Positions 35,501 to 47,200 of a DNA stretch of 64,000 nt are shown piece after piece (the stretch's first letter is position 1; each line of letters opens with the position of its first letter). The stretch spans positions 13,997,460 through 14,061,459 of the forward strand of contig CAKAKS010000062.1 in assembly GCA_916700875.1 (NCBI GenBank), given 5' to 3'. The notes below the pieces were generated by a model, which saw only the letters and a program-made list of their open reading frames with translations, did no database searches and was not told where the DNA came from. The stretch comes from Sebastes aleutianus (Eukaryota > Chordata > Actinopteri > Perciformes > Sebastidae). Both the position numbers and the translations under genes were made by a program.

Positions 35501-38049
35501 GGGCAAAAATTCCATAATAACCTTTCAGCAGATTGTAATGAAAATCTAGCCCGTGACGGGAGACTTTGACCAATCACAGGTCATTTCAGGGAGAGCGTTC
35601 CTATTGAGCGTTCCTATTGGCTGCGCTCTGGCTGGTGGTCAGTGCTCGGTATTTCCTCAACTGTTCTCAACAAGGCTTCCGGGTCACAACTTTCTCATTT
35701 TACATCTAAACAGTACACTACAAGATGTTTCTGAAAACATTTGAGGCGAGAAATAGGCATTACAGTACCAGAATATTGATTCATATTTGATCAGCGCTGC
35801 CTAGTTTGACAATTTGATTGGAGTTTGCGAGTGATTGACAGCCGGCTCGTAGATGGAAGCTGGACAGCAGACTCCAGCTTGGCTCTGATTGGTTGTTTTC
35901 CTCCGGTCTGTGAAATCTTACAGATGCCATTAGGAGCACCAGAAGGCAATTGATTTTTTTCAGATTACCTGTCTCATGCACTACTGTCTGGATATAGTGA
36001 CCGTTTGATAAAAAAATACTTTTTTAAATATACATATTTGCTCCATTTCTACCAACTGCTGCTTTAACTTTGCTTTCAAAGTGCACCAGATTGACGCATT
36101 TAACTTTAAAATGTACAAAATTTTCGTGCCACCCTAGTTCTCGTGTTTCCTTTCTGAATCCCTTAACATCAAACTACATAATGACTGGATGGAAGCATAG
36201 TTTTGAAATGCACAAGGAATAATCATATTTATGCCTCGGCCTACAGCTATGGCTGGAGGCATTATTTTTTCGGGTTGTCCGTCCGTCCGTCCCATTCTTG
36301 TGAACGCGATATCTCAGGAACTCCTTGAGGGCCGTATTGATCGGCCATGAATCAGCAGCGTTTACCTTTTCATGCTGCGTTTTACGGATGCCTCCATGAC
36401 AAGGTGAAAATACTGATTGTTCAAAATTGAAAAACAATCATCTTTTATTTGATATTTTAGTGCTGCACCAAACTAGAGTTCTCCAGCAGTGTTTTGTCTT
36501 TGAGACTTTGATTGACAGTTGTGTTTTCCTCACAGCCCTGCCATGCCTCGGAGGGTGCCGGCTGATTCACTGAGAGATTCACGCTCACTCAGTTATTCTC
36601 CTCCAAGGTACATGAGAGCAGCGCCGCCCTCGCCGAGCCGCAGGTCTGTAGCCACTGCAAGGCATTTAAACTGCGCTAAAGAGCGTGACAACAGCTTTAA
36701 CTACTCTTGTGCAAATGATGGTGTTAAACGAGAGGATGTCAAACTGTTTTGATGGACCTTTGTCACTAGTAGCGTTCTGATCAAAGTTTTGTTGGGGTTT
36801 ATCCTCATATGGCAACAATGTACACATGAGAATGTAAGGCCCTGTTTACAGGTATTTTTAAAAACGGATATTTCCTCTACGTTTTGGCCTCTCGTCCACA
36901 CGCAAACAGAGTTTTGGGTCACAAAACGGATATTTTTTAAAACGCCTTCTAGCGTTTAGGAAACAATGACGTCCTCTCCTCATTTTGTGCATCCCCATTG
37001 TTGCTTTGTGTAATGAGCATGCGCCAGAAACAATAACAAAGATGGCGGACTACCGGCTTTTTTATGTTTTGTCAGCACTGCTTTGACTAAATACTACTTT
37101 ACATTTAAACAATGTTACAGTCACAGGACGCCACAGCAGGAAACGCATTAAACAGGTCGAGGCCAAATGGTGATTGAATGTGCTTTTGAGCGATTGAGGG
37201 CGAGGTTTGGAGCACTCAGAAGGGCTATGGACATAAACCTGAATGACCTCCCTTTCCTCATTTATCATGTAAAGAGACAGTTGATGACAGCTGCATGATG
37301 ACAGGAATCCCAGCGGACAGGAATCAAAGCACCTTGACCCTTAACTTCTGATCTCACTCTTGGTGACATGCAAATATTACGGCGTTTTGCGTTCGAGTGT
37401 GGACAGATATCTTGTAAAACGGTTGTGTAGACAGCTGTTTTTTTTAAACTGAGGGGAAAATATCCATTATTAAAAATATTGTATACTTGTAGACGGGGCC
37501 TAAAACTGTACTTAAATCAGACTTGCTTCTAGTTTAGTATTCAGAATATGGCAACTCCTGAGGGCCAAACAATAACAATATAGTAACAATTCTTGTCATA
37601 TGTTTCAATACAAAAAGAAACCAAAATGAGAAGAAGGTAAAACCCATGCCGTTATCATATTGCTATATAGTCCTATTTTCTAGCTATTCAGTCAGATACT
37701 TACGTGCATGTTAACGTACTGTCTCTCCAGGGTATTTAATTTGACACTAGATGAAGAACAAATTCAATATGCAAAGCTTGTGACTTGAACAGCTTCCCTT
37801 TTACGTACATCTACTACAGATGTTGGATGCCTCCATTCAAATGTGTTTTTTGTTTGTTTCCATTCATCCTGTCTTGCATCGTACCTGTGCCATTTTTTGA
37901 AAATGAATACAGTGACCCAGTGACAAAGTGATGCTGGTGCACCCTGACTCTTTAATAAATAGTTATTTATTTTCCTCTCTTTCCTTCCCGGTAGGAGTGG
38001 CAGCAGGCAGTCACCGAGCCGCTCGTCAAGCAGCAGACGAAGGAAATGA
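26599..38049 (+). CDS. srrm2: serine/arginine repetitive matrix protein 2 (SRm300)
   Basis: Nuclear-speckle scaffold and spliceosome-associated protein. Coding exons: 26599-26846, 27571-27666, 28144-28329, 29440-29523, 29610-29675, 29758-29793, 31036-31146, 31342-31480, 31643-33804, 34062-34751, 35076-35150, 36536-36643 and 37995-38049. The sum is 4056 bases, 1351 codons plus stop, phases consistent throughout. The start MYNGIGLTTPRGSGTNGYVQ is nearly identical to human SRRM2; residues about 55-90 form the Cwc21-type domain (ILEHQRKRQLEVKC, MMEEQGYSAEEI), followed by RLRAAFGI..YVDGSSF. The 2.2-kb exon carries about eleven 11-residue copies of DVEKGRRSRSR (residues about 395-520), a long Pro run (about 545-559) and Ser runs (about 760-795). 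More Ser runs follow in exon 34062-34751. Near the end PADSLRDSRSLSYSP matches human SRRM2. The protein is half the human length, lacking most of the RSRTPP array. Introns are rich in MITEs. Confidence 0.97.
28855..29190 (+). mobile_element. hAT-like MITE family X, partial copy in srrm2 intron 4
   Basis: Shares TGATTATCATAAAGTGGGC, ATCTTGAGGTCAGAGGTCAA and TTTGAAAATGGCCATGCC with the copies at 16080-16979 and 50875-51365. The terminal sequences and target duplication are missing. Confidence 0.75.
29951..30945. repeat. fold-back element with ~245-base inverted arms in srrm2 intron 7
   Basis: The left arm (29951-30197) starts GCTCCAAAACTGCTTTTAT and contains GTAGTATAGTGAGACATGCC and GCTAAGATGTATCACC. 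The right arm (30706-30945) is its reverse complement with roughly ninety percent identity and one gap. The loop of about 500 bases has no recognised gene. In srrm2 pre-mRNA this would form a long hairpin. Class unknown; no clear target duplication was found. Confidence 0.88.
31860..32245 (+). repeat. srrm2: 33-base coding minisatellite in srrm2
   Basis: Tandem units close to GTGGAGAAAGGGAGGCGTTC followed by AAGGAGCAGAGAT encode VEKGRRSRSRD. About eleven copies are visible, differing mostly by single bases (RRSRSR, KHSRSG, RCSRSR, SISKSK). This is an expanding RS-repeat tract and the cause of long open frames on the other strand and frames. Confidence 0.9.
35464..36067 (+). mobile_element. 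TTAA-flanked MITE, family 2, copy 2 (srrm2 intron 12)
   Basis: TTAA at 35464-35467 and 36064-36067. Inverted ends AGCTTCAGTAGG and, from the right, AGCAGCAGTTGG. Matches 21543-22092 in the opposite direction. Confidence 0.8.
36205..36400. repeat. interspersed repeat copy in srrm2 intron 12
   Basis: Shares the GTGAACGCGATATCTCAGGA and CCGTCCGTCC core, in reverse, with 1720-1985. The adjacent TGCCTCGGCCTACAGC and GGAGGCATTATTTTTTCGGG are part of the same widespread fish repeat. Confidence 0.5.
36835..37503. mobile_element. PIF/Harbinger-like MITE in srrm2 intron 13
   Basis: Flanked by TAA at 36835-36837 and 37501-37503, with ends GGCCCTGTTTACAGGTATTT and, from the right, GGCCCCGTCTACAAGTATAC. 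A 3-base TAA duplication with GGCCC..GGGCC ends is the PIF/Harbinger signature. No transposase is seen in the 663 bases. Confidence 0.75.
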
Positions 38050-38485
38050 GCCGACGACTTCGCTTCACTACTTCTTCTGTGTTTCTCTGTTCACCTCCGG
38101 CTGGTTTGAACTGGACATGTAACGTGGACTTCACAGCCAGCGGTCTGTAAATAAACCTCTCTGAATGTCAGAGGACTCGTTTTGGTTCTGAGCCACCACA
38201 CAGTAATCAACATGTTTGTTTTTTAAGCAGCGATGACCCGAGGCTGGCTTGTACATTTCTTTATATGAGCGGAATAAGAAACGTACACATTCTCACACAC
38301 GCAAACACAGTTAAGTAAAACGTAACTCTTAACAATGTTCCTCTGTACTTGTACTGTTTGTTGTGTTATACCTGTAGATATGAGCTGTCTGTATTTTGAT
38401 TATCATGTAACAGATTCAACTTTCCATTTAATGTGAGCAGAAACTGAAATGTGGTTCTTTTTTTTTTTTTTTGTTGAAAATGGTT

Positions 38486-38491
38486 AATAAA
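38486..38491 (+). terminator. srrm2 poly(A) signal
   Basis: AATAAA lies 437 bases after the srrm2 stop codon, following a T-run and preceding a GT-rich stretch (TTTATTTGTGTGG), as expected of a cleavage site. Confidence 0.75.
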
Positions 38492-40069
38492 AGGCAATTG
38501 TACATTTTATTTGTGTGGAAATTGTCCATTTGGTTGCTGTGGGACATCAAACTTAAAGGATAGGTTTGGTGATATTTTCCTTCTTATCAACAAATCCAAT
38601 GAAAAGACCCAAGCCAACACCGAATGTATCTACTAACAAGTATTGTGTGTGTGTATATCACAGCCTGATATCTCTTCTTCCTCTGATCCATAGAGCTCAA
38701 TTAAAAACACATCAATGAGCCTCACTGTGTCACCGGGTTGACATGTTCTTCATCACCATGAACACACACACTGTAGTTTAATTTAGCTTAATTGCACATA
38801 CACCATCCTGCTACCACTAATACTCACTAAAGCATCACGTGGATTAATACACCGCTGAAAATAGTCCCCAACAAATACATTATTTCCTCCTAAAAACTAC
38901 AGTGACCAACAGTTTTAGGAAGCCTCTTTTAAACATGAAACTATATTACTTAGCCTTTTTTTAAAAATGAAATTATATATTTGTGTTTTTAAATATTTAC
39001 GTCTTCAGAAGGTTGAGAAGGACAACACATTGTTGGTTTTGGTCTTTTTGGGAGTTGTGTGCATTAACAAAAATGTAGAATATCGCAACCCCTTATCCTT
39101 CAACATCTTCAACTCTGTAGGACCCATCAGTACTAACTAAAGTAGTGTGAATCAATTCAGTTTAAACCCAAAGAACCTGATTTGAAACTATAAATGTAAG
39201 TGGAATATTGTCATATGTTTGGATGGAGTGCTGCAGTCATAAAAAGGCACCTTAGGTTTTAATATTTCTCAGTATAAAAAAATATATAGTTTAAATAAAA
39301 TGCTAGTGGGATACATTTTTTGAATGGGTTAATGTGGAAATCAAGTTTAAAGAGGTTGCTCCAACTGAATTGTGTGTATACAGTATAATTTGATATATAC
39401 AGTAAGGCACATTTTTGTATTCTAATACAGCAGTTCACTCACCTTTGAATTATGATAGTTAATGTTTTTTTTCTTTTTAAAACTTGTCCAAGCTTTCTGT
39501 GTGTGGGGGGGGTGAAACAGGCTGTGGACGGAAATATTACTCAATGTTAACTGTGACCGGACACTGGTTTTGGCAGCTGTTGCAAATGTTGAAACTGGGA
39601 TGGTGACATCAGTGTTTTGTGTGTCCTTACTGCTAGTTTCAGTTCACACAAATCTCAGATAATAGCAATTCAGCACTATATTTTAACGTTTTTGGTTAAA
39701 GCTCAAGCAGTGTTGTAACAGTGATGTAAGTGGAGTGACCTGAATGTTTTGGCACCTTTTGGTGGAAAGGACCTAATTAGAAAATTCTTTGGATCTTGTT
39801 CACTAATTTGTCAGAGTTGATGTTTGCACTTACTGTCTGCGTTTAACATGGGATAGGCTCAATCAGCCCTTTATGATTCATCTGGGTCTAGAAATGCTGA
39901 CAGTGGTAGCTCAGATGAGATATAATTTAAAAGCACTGCAGGGACAAAAGAAATCCTATCGAAGTTGTGGACACTAAGAATTACTTGATTAACCACATTT
40001 GTTTCCTATAAGTTGTGTACCCTGTTCAGTGTTCCTTTTTGTTTTAGTTATCCTTTATTTTTGTGTAAC

Positions 40070-41013
40070 CTACGACGGAGTATAAGGGCCACATTGAGGG
40101 GAAAAAAATCAGAGATTTCGAGAATAAATATGACGAGAATAAAGTCATAACTTTAAAAGAAAAAAAGTCGTAAAATTATGAGAATAAAGTCTTGACTTTA
40201 TGAGAAAAAAAATCGTAATTTTAAGAGAAAAAAGTCATAACTTTACGAGAAAAAAAAGGTTTACGTGTTATTTTAGAGGGGAAATAGAGTAGCGTGCCGC
40301 CTGTGTGAAAATGAGGAACATGGAGGATCTTGTGAAGTTGTACTTTAGTTTAGGTTTCACAATAAGGAAATACTTCATCTATTGGCACATCAGCACCACA
40401 TCATCATCAGCATCAGGACCTTGAAAAGATTGTGCAAGAAACTGCGTTGTCCTCTCGCCCGGTTTGTTGGTTGCTGGTAATGTGTTTTCCTATTATTACG
40501 ACTTTTTTTCTCGTAAGTTATGACTTTATTCTCGTAATATTACGACTTTTTTCTTGTAAAGTTACGACTTTATTATCGTAATATTAAGACTTTTTTTTCT
40601 CCTAAATTTATGACTTTATTCTCGTAATATTATGAATTTTTTTTCTCGTAAAGTTCTGATTTTATACTCGACATTTTAAGATTTTTTTCTCGTAATTTTA
40701 CGATTTCTTTTCTCGTAAAGTTAAGACTTTATTATCGTAATATTACGACTTTTTTTTCTCCTAAATTTATGACTTTATCCACGTAATATGACGACTTTTT
40801 TTTTCTCCTAAATTTATGACTTTATTATAGTAATTTTACGATTTTTGTTCTCATAAAGTTATGACTTTATTCTCGTAATATTACAAAAAAAAATTCTCGT
40901 AAAGTTATGACTTTATTATTGTAATTCTACGATTTCTTTCTCGTAAAGTTACGACTTTCTCGAAATCTTAGATTTTTTTTTCTCCTTAATGTGGCCCTAA
41001 TACTCCGTCGTAG
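40070..41013. mobile_element. TIR element with periodic arms and decayed integrase-like fragment
   Basis: Inverted ends of about 55 bases: CTACGACGGAGTATAAGGGC at the left and its counterpart CTACGACGGAGTATTAGGGC read inward from the right. Next come blocks of a loose ~20-base unit built from TCGTAA, TTATGAC and TTTATTCTCGTAA, in opposite sense on the two sides. Between them 40320-40462 encodes an integrase-like N-terminal stretch (MEDLVKLYFSLGFT; then, one base out of frame, IIISIRTLKRLCKKLR). The last motifs resemble a DDE-integrase family common in fish, from memory. It is a non-autonomous, dead derivative. Confidence 0.75.
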
Positions 41014-41165
41014 TAGCCTTACATGGACTAAATAATAATAATAAAAAAAAGGATCTATTTGGAGGCCCCTGAGTTGGCACTTTTATTATCCAGTCTCTGG
41101 TTGCGCGGTGTAGTTGTTTTTTCCCACATGACGTGAACGCAGCATCACCAGATGATGATGAGAGT

Positions 41166-41320
41166 GGGTCATCAGCTGCAGACAGACAGTCAGGTGTGGT
41201 CGGTCGGTGGAGACACATTCCAACCGGAGACTCACTTCACCGGGACTAAAACAACGTTTACCGCGGTCATCTGCAGACATGACCCAGCGTCAGAGCACCA
41301 AGTACACCTAGAGGAACAAA
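41166..41320 (+). other. rab35: possible untranslated first exon of rab35
   Basis: A CpG-containing stretch ending AACAAA/GTAAGT, a good donor. A short open frame MTQRQSTKYT ends within it. The first coding exon of rab35 at 44299 must have transcript upstream, and an acceptor at 43378/43379 (TTTGTTTAG) is a possible partner. The linkage is inference. Confidence 0.3.
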
Positions 41321-42399
41321 GTAAGTGTCTTATTATAAATAAATGTCCTGGTTTAAAGTTTCCTTCGAGGAGTGAGAAGTTTTCTGACGACTTGTTTGTG
41401 GGGAGTAAAGTCAGCGGCAGGCCGGGGTCAGGCCCACAGACCGTCACTACACACTGGAGGGAAAACATCTCAAAGTTTCTTAGCTTCTTAGCAAACAAGC
41501 CCATATTTGTGTTTTTGATGTGTGCCGAATTGAAAAAACGCCCTTTAAGTCGTTACTTAATGATCAATACAAGTAACTTATAGGTTTATAGTAACATCAT
41601 TTAATTGATTTTCCGAAAAATCTGAGATTTTCTTAAGAGGTTTGGCGTAGCGAGTATGAGTCGTTGGTTTAGTGTCACACACTTGCTTTACCGGCTCAAA
41701 AGCACCAAGATTAAGGTCTCATTGCTGCTGTTCTTTATTATTATTCTATATATATTATTAATTTATGTTGTGGTCGACCTTTCCGTGGTGTTGTGGATGT
41801 CCCTCCTGATGTCTGGTTGACCTGTAGCCACTGAGTGATGTCTCGAGTTCGTAGGGATTCTACACCAGACTACGTTCAAAATATGTAGAAATAAACCTGC
41901 CCGTCTATCAAACAAGTGCTCGCACCCTATATTAAATGGATTTAGATGTTTTATCTCAAACTGTAGGTATTATACTTCAATTCGGCGTCTCTAGATATAA
42001 CATGATGCTTTAAATGAAAGGATAATAGAGCTAGATTAGCATTAGCAGTGTCCTGTTTTTACTCTTTCAAAGGCAGCAGCAACCTTTTCCTGTTTGGATG
42101 GAAAACTGTCAAACTAGCCAAACTCCACTGTTTGACTTCCTGATTTTTAGCTTTTAGTGTCAGTCATGAGAATGACAGCTAAGACAGTCAGGGAGCTTTT
42201 GTTATTGCTAGCTACAGCTAACCCAGCTAAGTTATAGGATGGGGGTGGATAAAGCAGGATGAGGAAGTTATATTTAGTGACTCAGCTGCTGTTGAAGGAG
42301 CAGGGAGTTGAGGTAAGGAGGGACACACACACACACTGCAAATATAGCAATCACAAATTAACTGATTTATCACAATAGCACTGGTGGAAGAAGTATTCA

Positions 42400-42700
42400 G
42401 ATCATTTGCTTTAGTAACAGTACTAAAAAACCACACTGTGAAAATACTACACTACAAGTAGAAGTCCTGCATTCAAAAAGTAAAAGTATGTGTATTATCA
42501 TCAATACTCCAATACTGAAAGTAAAACTACTCATTGTGCAACAAAATGTTCCCCTGTCAGTGTTTTCCTATAATATTGGATGTTTTTGGATTAATATTAC
42601 TGCTGCATTAATGTGTATAGATAGATAGATAGATAGTAACTTTATTGATCCCGAGGGAAATTCAAGTTTCCAGCATCACAGTTCCATAGTGCAAAAACAT
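42400..42700. mobile_element. MITE-like repeat and minus-strand L2 LINE tail
   Basis: From 42400 the AAGTAAAAGTATG-type sequence resembles 5050-5100 and 54735-54940. At 42617-42637 a (GATA)n run is followed by GTAACTTTATTGATCCCGAG, the reverse complement of a fish L2 3' end. A related (GATA)n plus tail lies at 51243-51300 inside rab35. Confidence 0.6.
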
Positions 42701-44298
42701 GTTAGTAAAAAGTTAGTAGTGCAAAGTACAAAAAAAATATCCCAGATATAAAAATACAAGGAGATGAAGAAAACTGTTAAAACTGAATATAGTGCAGGGT
42801 AACAGCTCTGATACAGGACTATTAAAAAAGTGAATATAGGTCAGAAGAGACTGTTAAAAATGAATATAGGGCAGGGTAACTCCAGTAGCTTAGTCATGTT
42901 GCATTTGAACTCCTTTATATCCTGTTGGCTAGTTTAATCTACAGCAGTGCATCGTGGTCTATAAGATCATCATGTTTGTAGCGTCGCTGTCTTGTGATAA
43001 CCATGAATCTCTAAAAAGTCATAAAAACAGACTGTTTTCAGCTCTGTGACGATTCATTTTCCAGCTGATCCAAGAGGCTTTTTAAAGAGTTCATTTAGCT
43101 TCAGGAGGAGGAGGATTTTCTCAACACATAAAGGAACATTTCATCCTTCAGTTTATCACAAACATTCCACATCAACACATCTGGAGATACCTGGTTTTCA
43201 CTGGACAGGAAGTAACTAAAGCTGTCAGATAAATGCAGTGGAGTAAAAATGGAAATACTAAAGGAAAGTACAGGAACGTTGAATTTGTACTTACTAAGTA
43301 CTGTACCTGGGTAAATGTAATTATTTATATTCCAACTCAGCTTTAACCTCTTATTATTTTTCTCTTTCTTTGTTTAGCACCTTTCAAACCTGTGGGCTAA
43401 AGAAGCAAGAAGTGAGCCCTCCTCATGACATGAAACAGGCAACGGTTGACTTTTCACCCAACTATCAGAGGAACTGAAGTGACATTAAAGCATCAGCTTA
43501 AAGGAACCTCAGCAGATGTAACCACAACTGAACTGCAGTGCAAAAGGGGAACGTCTCAGTTTCTCGCTTCTTTTTTTTTTTTAAAAGGGATGGCGTTAAT
43601 GAGTGAGCGGTGGAGAAGTTCAGGGCAATAACTGGCAATAAGTGAATTTATGATCATTTGTCGAGTCACCCGTTCATTTGGCTGTCAGAGCAACAACCAT
43701 AAAATGCCAAATCCCCCTCTCATGGAGCCTTACATGTGTGGCTTTCAGTGTTAAAATGCATAGACTTCTGTGAAGACGCTCCATTCAATGTGGGTCTGCA
43801 TCCAAAGGAAAAGGAGGGAGTGTCCACACTGCACTGACAGAGCTGTGAATGTAAAAAAACATCATTGAGTGTGTGTGTAAAAATCGATGAGTCGTCACAA
43901 GTTGGAAATCCCCTGCTGGAGTGTCACTGGGTGGAACTGGAACTAAGGTGGAACCACGCGGCCGCTCTCAGCCGTCAAGCATGAATCATAAATGCAGAAA
44001 TCTCCAGAAACGCTTAGTTTTCTGCCGGCTGCTGTGGATTCACTGTGAATCCAGAGGAGAATGATGTGAACGTCTGAACTGCAACTCAGGATCAACCAAA
44101 AACTAAAAAGTGCAGAAATTCAACTGGAATGTCCCCGTATTGGCACAGGAATGCCTGTGATTTTTGGACAAACTCTTGTGCTGCTGTGAGCTCGTAGCAT
44201 TGGGAGGTGGAAAAAACACAAACACTGGGGAGATCAGGATTATCACCTCCTCCTATGAAACTGATTTTACTTGGAAATACAGTGAGAGGCCTTCCAAA

Positions 44299-47200
44299 TG
44301 GCGGGGAAGGACTACAATCATCTCTTTAAACTGCTCATCATTGGAGACTCCAGTTAGTGCACTTTTTTTTTATTGTTTTAAAGTCAAAGCATGTTGTTTA
44401 TGGAGTCCCAGAAGTGACACATGATATTAATAGACTGCAAGTAAATACATAGCAGTGGTTCCCAAAGCTTTCCATGCTTAGGAAGCCCAGAAATTCAACA
44501 TTTAAACCTTTTTATCAACTGGGCAAACTAGTAATAAAAGAAGCAACGTAGATTTTTATTGAAATAATTATCACTTGTATTTGACAAGCCAGAATGTCTA
44601 CTGTGAAAATGATCCATTTAACTTTAGTTTCACTCCTCACTAGTCAAGCAGACTCCACCACTACTACAAGTCACAAACTGTGTGTCTGACTAAGTGAACG
44701 TTATAGAGAGGTGAAGTCCCGCCCCTTTCCGATGGACCCCATGGGACCTTAGCTTCAGAGAGAGAGACGTCACTATGACACTTTTGGGTGTGTAGTCTTT
44801 CTAGTAACGTATTTTCACAGTCTGATGCTTCAACAGTTTTACAACAAACTGTGACTTTTTTTGACATGCAAAATTATCTTTTAAATTGACAAACATCATA
44901 TGTGTGATTCATGGCACAATTCAAACAGGATCAAAAACATATTTGTCTCTCTCTGTTGACTATCGTTCATAGTTTTTTCCGAAATAAAGTCCCATGATGG
45001 TCCACCACCACAGTGGTTCAGACCAGTTTCAAACCTCCCACTGCTTCACTGTCAAGATGAAGCAGTAAACTGCTTCTAATTTCAAATCAGTTTAAGCAAG
45101 TTCCAAACTGCAGAAACTTGCTTCAAACTGGCTCAAACATCACTGCTTGGGGATATTGAAACAAGCCTCAGAGCGTTGATATCAGACATAGTCACTATTG
45201 TCCACATTTGACGTTGTAATTTTGGGGATTTTATCGATTCTGACTCACTCACTGATACAGATTCTTATCGAATTCTGGCTCCAATTATTGCCGTTAGTAG
45301 AGTATGAAAAGTCCCAAAACATCAGATAATTTTGGAGCGCTGGCTGTTCTCCACTTATTCTTACATGAGTTGGATGTTCTAGCATTAGCTGATTCTGTGA
45401 CATAAGTATTAGGGTTGGGGAAAAAAATCGATTCTCCTATGTATTGCGATTAAAAATGTTTTTTTTTAAGATTATGAAGTAGATTTTTTTTAATGCCAGA
45501 ATCGATGCTTCATTTCAGTCTATGCGGAGGAAAAAGGAAGTTACCTCTTTTATTTTTTCAGTCTGAGTAACGTGACGTCTTATCCTTCTGTCAAAAAACT
45601 AAACAAACCGTAGCCGGTCGCAGTGTGCCAAAACGCCACCGTATTGGAAACACTACGCATGTGTATTGTAACACCCAGTAAGCAGTGGTGTGGATGGATG
45701 CTCAGCAATTTTTCTATACATTTACAGATTTTATACGTTGTTATTACTCAAACCTGTTCACGGCCTTGTTTTACTTTTGACCTGTGAGGATTTGGTATGC
45801 ACAAGGTGAATTCTTAGTGATATTATCATCGGGGTTTTACGTCTCATTAAGAGGGAAGAGAAGTTTTCTTGAAGAATATTTCCTGAAATAATTCCCGGTT
45901 TCATGGAGGGAGAAGTTTTATCATTAGAAAAAAATACCGCTACATCTGTTTTAACTGTTTTCTGCCTGTTAACAGCGTTCAGTGTCATTTGTGGACCGGT
46001 AGTCAGAAGGTTACAGGTTTCAGTTTCTAATAATGGTTCCCACAAGCTTTGTCTGTGATCGGGCTGAACTGGGCTTGCTTAGTGTTGTTTTAACAAACCA
46101 TTTAAATTAGTTATTACACTGTTATTTATTGATGTATTCAAAAAGGTTTTGATTCGTCAGGCAGCTTGTTAGTGGCATTTGTCGCTTCTGGGACTCCAAA
46201 ATAATGTGGAAGAAATTATCAGTATTGTGATGAATCATGATATTTCAATGCAATGTGATTTTTGATACTTGGGCACCATTACTTAAATACTTTTTGTTGC
46301 ATCGCAGAGGAAGAGGTGTTTTCCTCTTCTGATACACGGATATTGCATTGGATTACAATGAATATCTTGTAGTGACTTTTTTGTTTTCGTGGGTAAAATA
46401 TTGTGATAGTTGTGAGTTATACAGTTATTTCCCAGCCTGCTGCTACTCCCCACGCTGCTGCCTCGTACTGGTACAGATGTGCAGATCAACCGTCTAAAGC
46501 TGAACTGTTTCCCACTGTCAGTCTCCTCCCCGAGGTTTAGCTCATTCAGAGTGGGAACCTCCAGACCGATACCGCTGGGAAACACGCCTTGCCTCTCGGT
46601 GACAGCGGCATCCTGACGGAGACTCTGCTCGAGCCCGGATTGATGGCACATGCCAGACCGCTGGGCACTGTGCAAGGCACTGTGCAAGGCACTAAGTCCT
46701 GTGATGGAGAGAACGGGTTCAGTGGCGTCTCTGATTGGGTGTCGTTGTTGCTGTGCGGTGCGTTTCCGGGGGCATCGGCCTGGATTTTCCCACTCTGAAA
46801 GAGCTAAACCTATTATACTGGTTTATCAACTCTCTTTTGAACAAGTTGCCACTGGTTCTGTCAAGGAACATTGCACCAGATTATTTGGGGAAGTTTTTTC
46901 AGGATTGTTCAGGATTGTAATTTCTTTTTAATCACACACTTCAAGCTCATTTGTCTCCAGTATGAGTTCAACCTTTGCCCCACAATTCTCTCTTTGTTTC
47001 ACTTTTGTTATCCTGCCCCTGCTGTATATTTTTATGACATTACTGGAAGGAGGCTTGTCACTCAGGATGGGATGGTCTTGCCTTCTCTGATAAGTAAACC
47101 CAGATATGACTGGCTTGTTCCTGATCAGTCACATTAATTTCTTCTGAGTAATTCACTTGCTAATCTTGTCCCTCTGATCTGTTTCTCTTTCAGATGTGGG

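Larger units (their letters stand above)
38050..41165. other. srrm2 3' UTR and srrm2-rab35 intergenic region
   Basis: The srrm2 3' UTR runs to about 38510. A likely TTAA-type MITE begins at 38553 (TTAAAGGATAGG) and may end near 38932. From there to 40069 I recognise nothing. The inverted-repeat element at 40070-41013 follows. Confidence 0.5.

Noticed and set aside
40490..41000. Periodic TCGTAA blocks considered as satellite or CRISPR-like
   Set aside because: They lie inside one inverted-repeat element and are irregular.
41152..41583. A 143-codon plus-strand open frame upstream of rab35
   Set aside because: No recognisable domain; crosses a good donor at 41320/41321 and is better explained as a noncoding exon plus intron.
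46283..46687. A 134-codon minus-strand open frame
   Set aside because: Covers the inverted-repeat region of rab35 intron 1; no splice context or recognisable domain.
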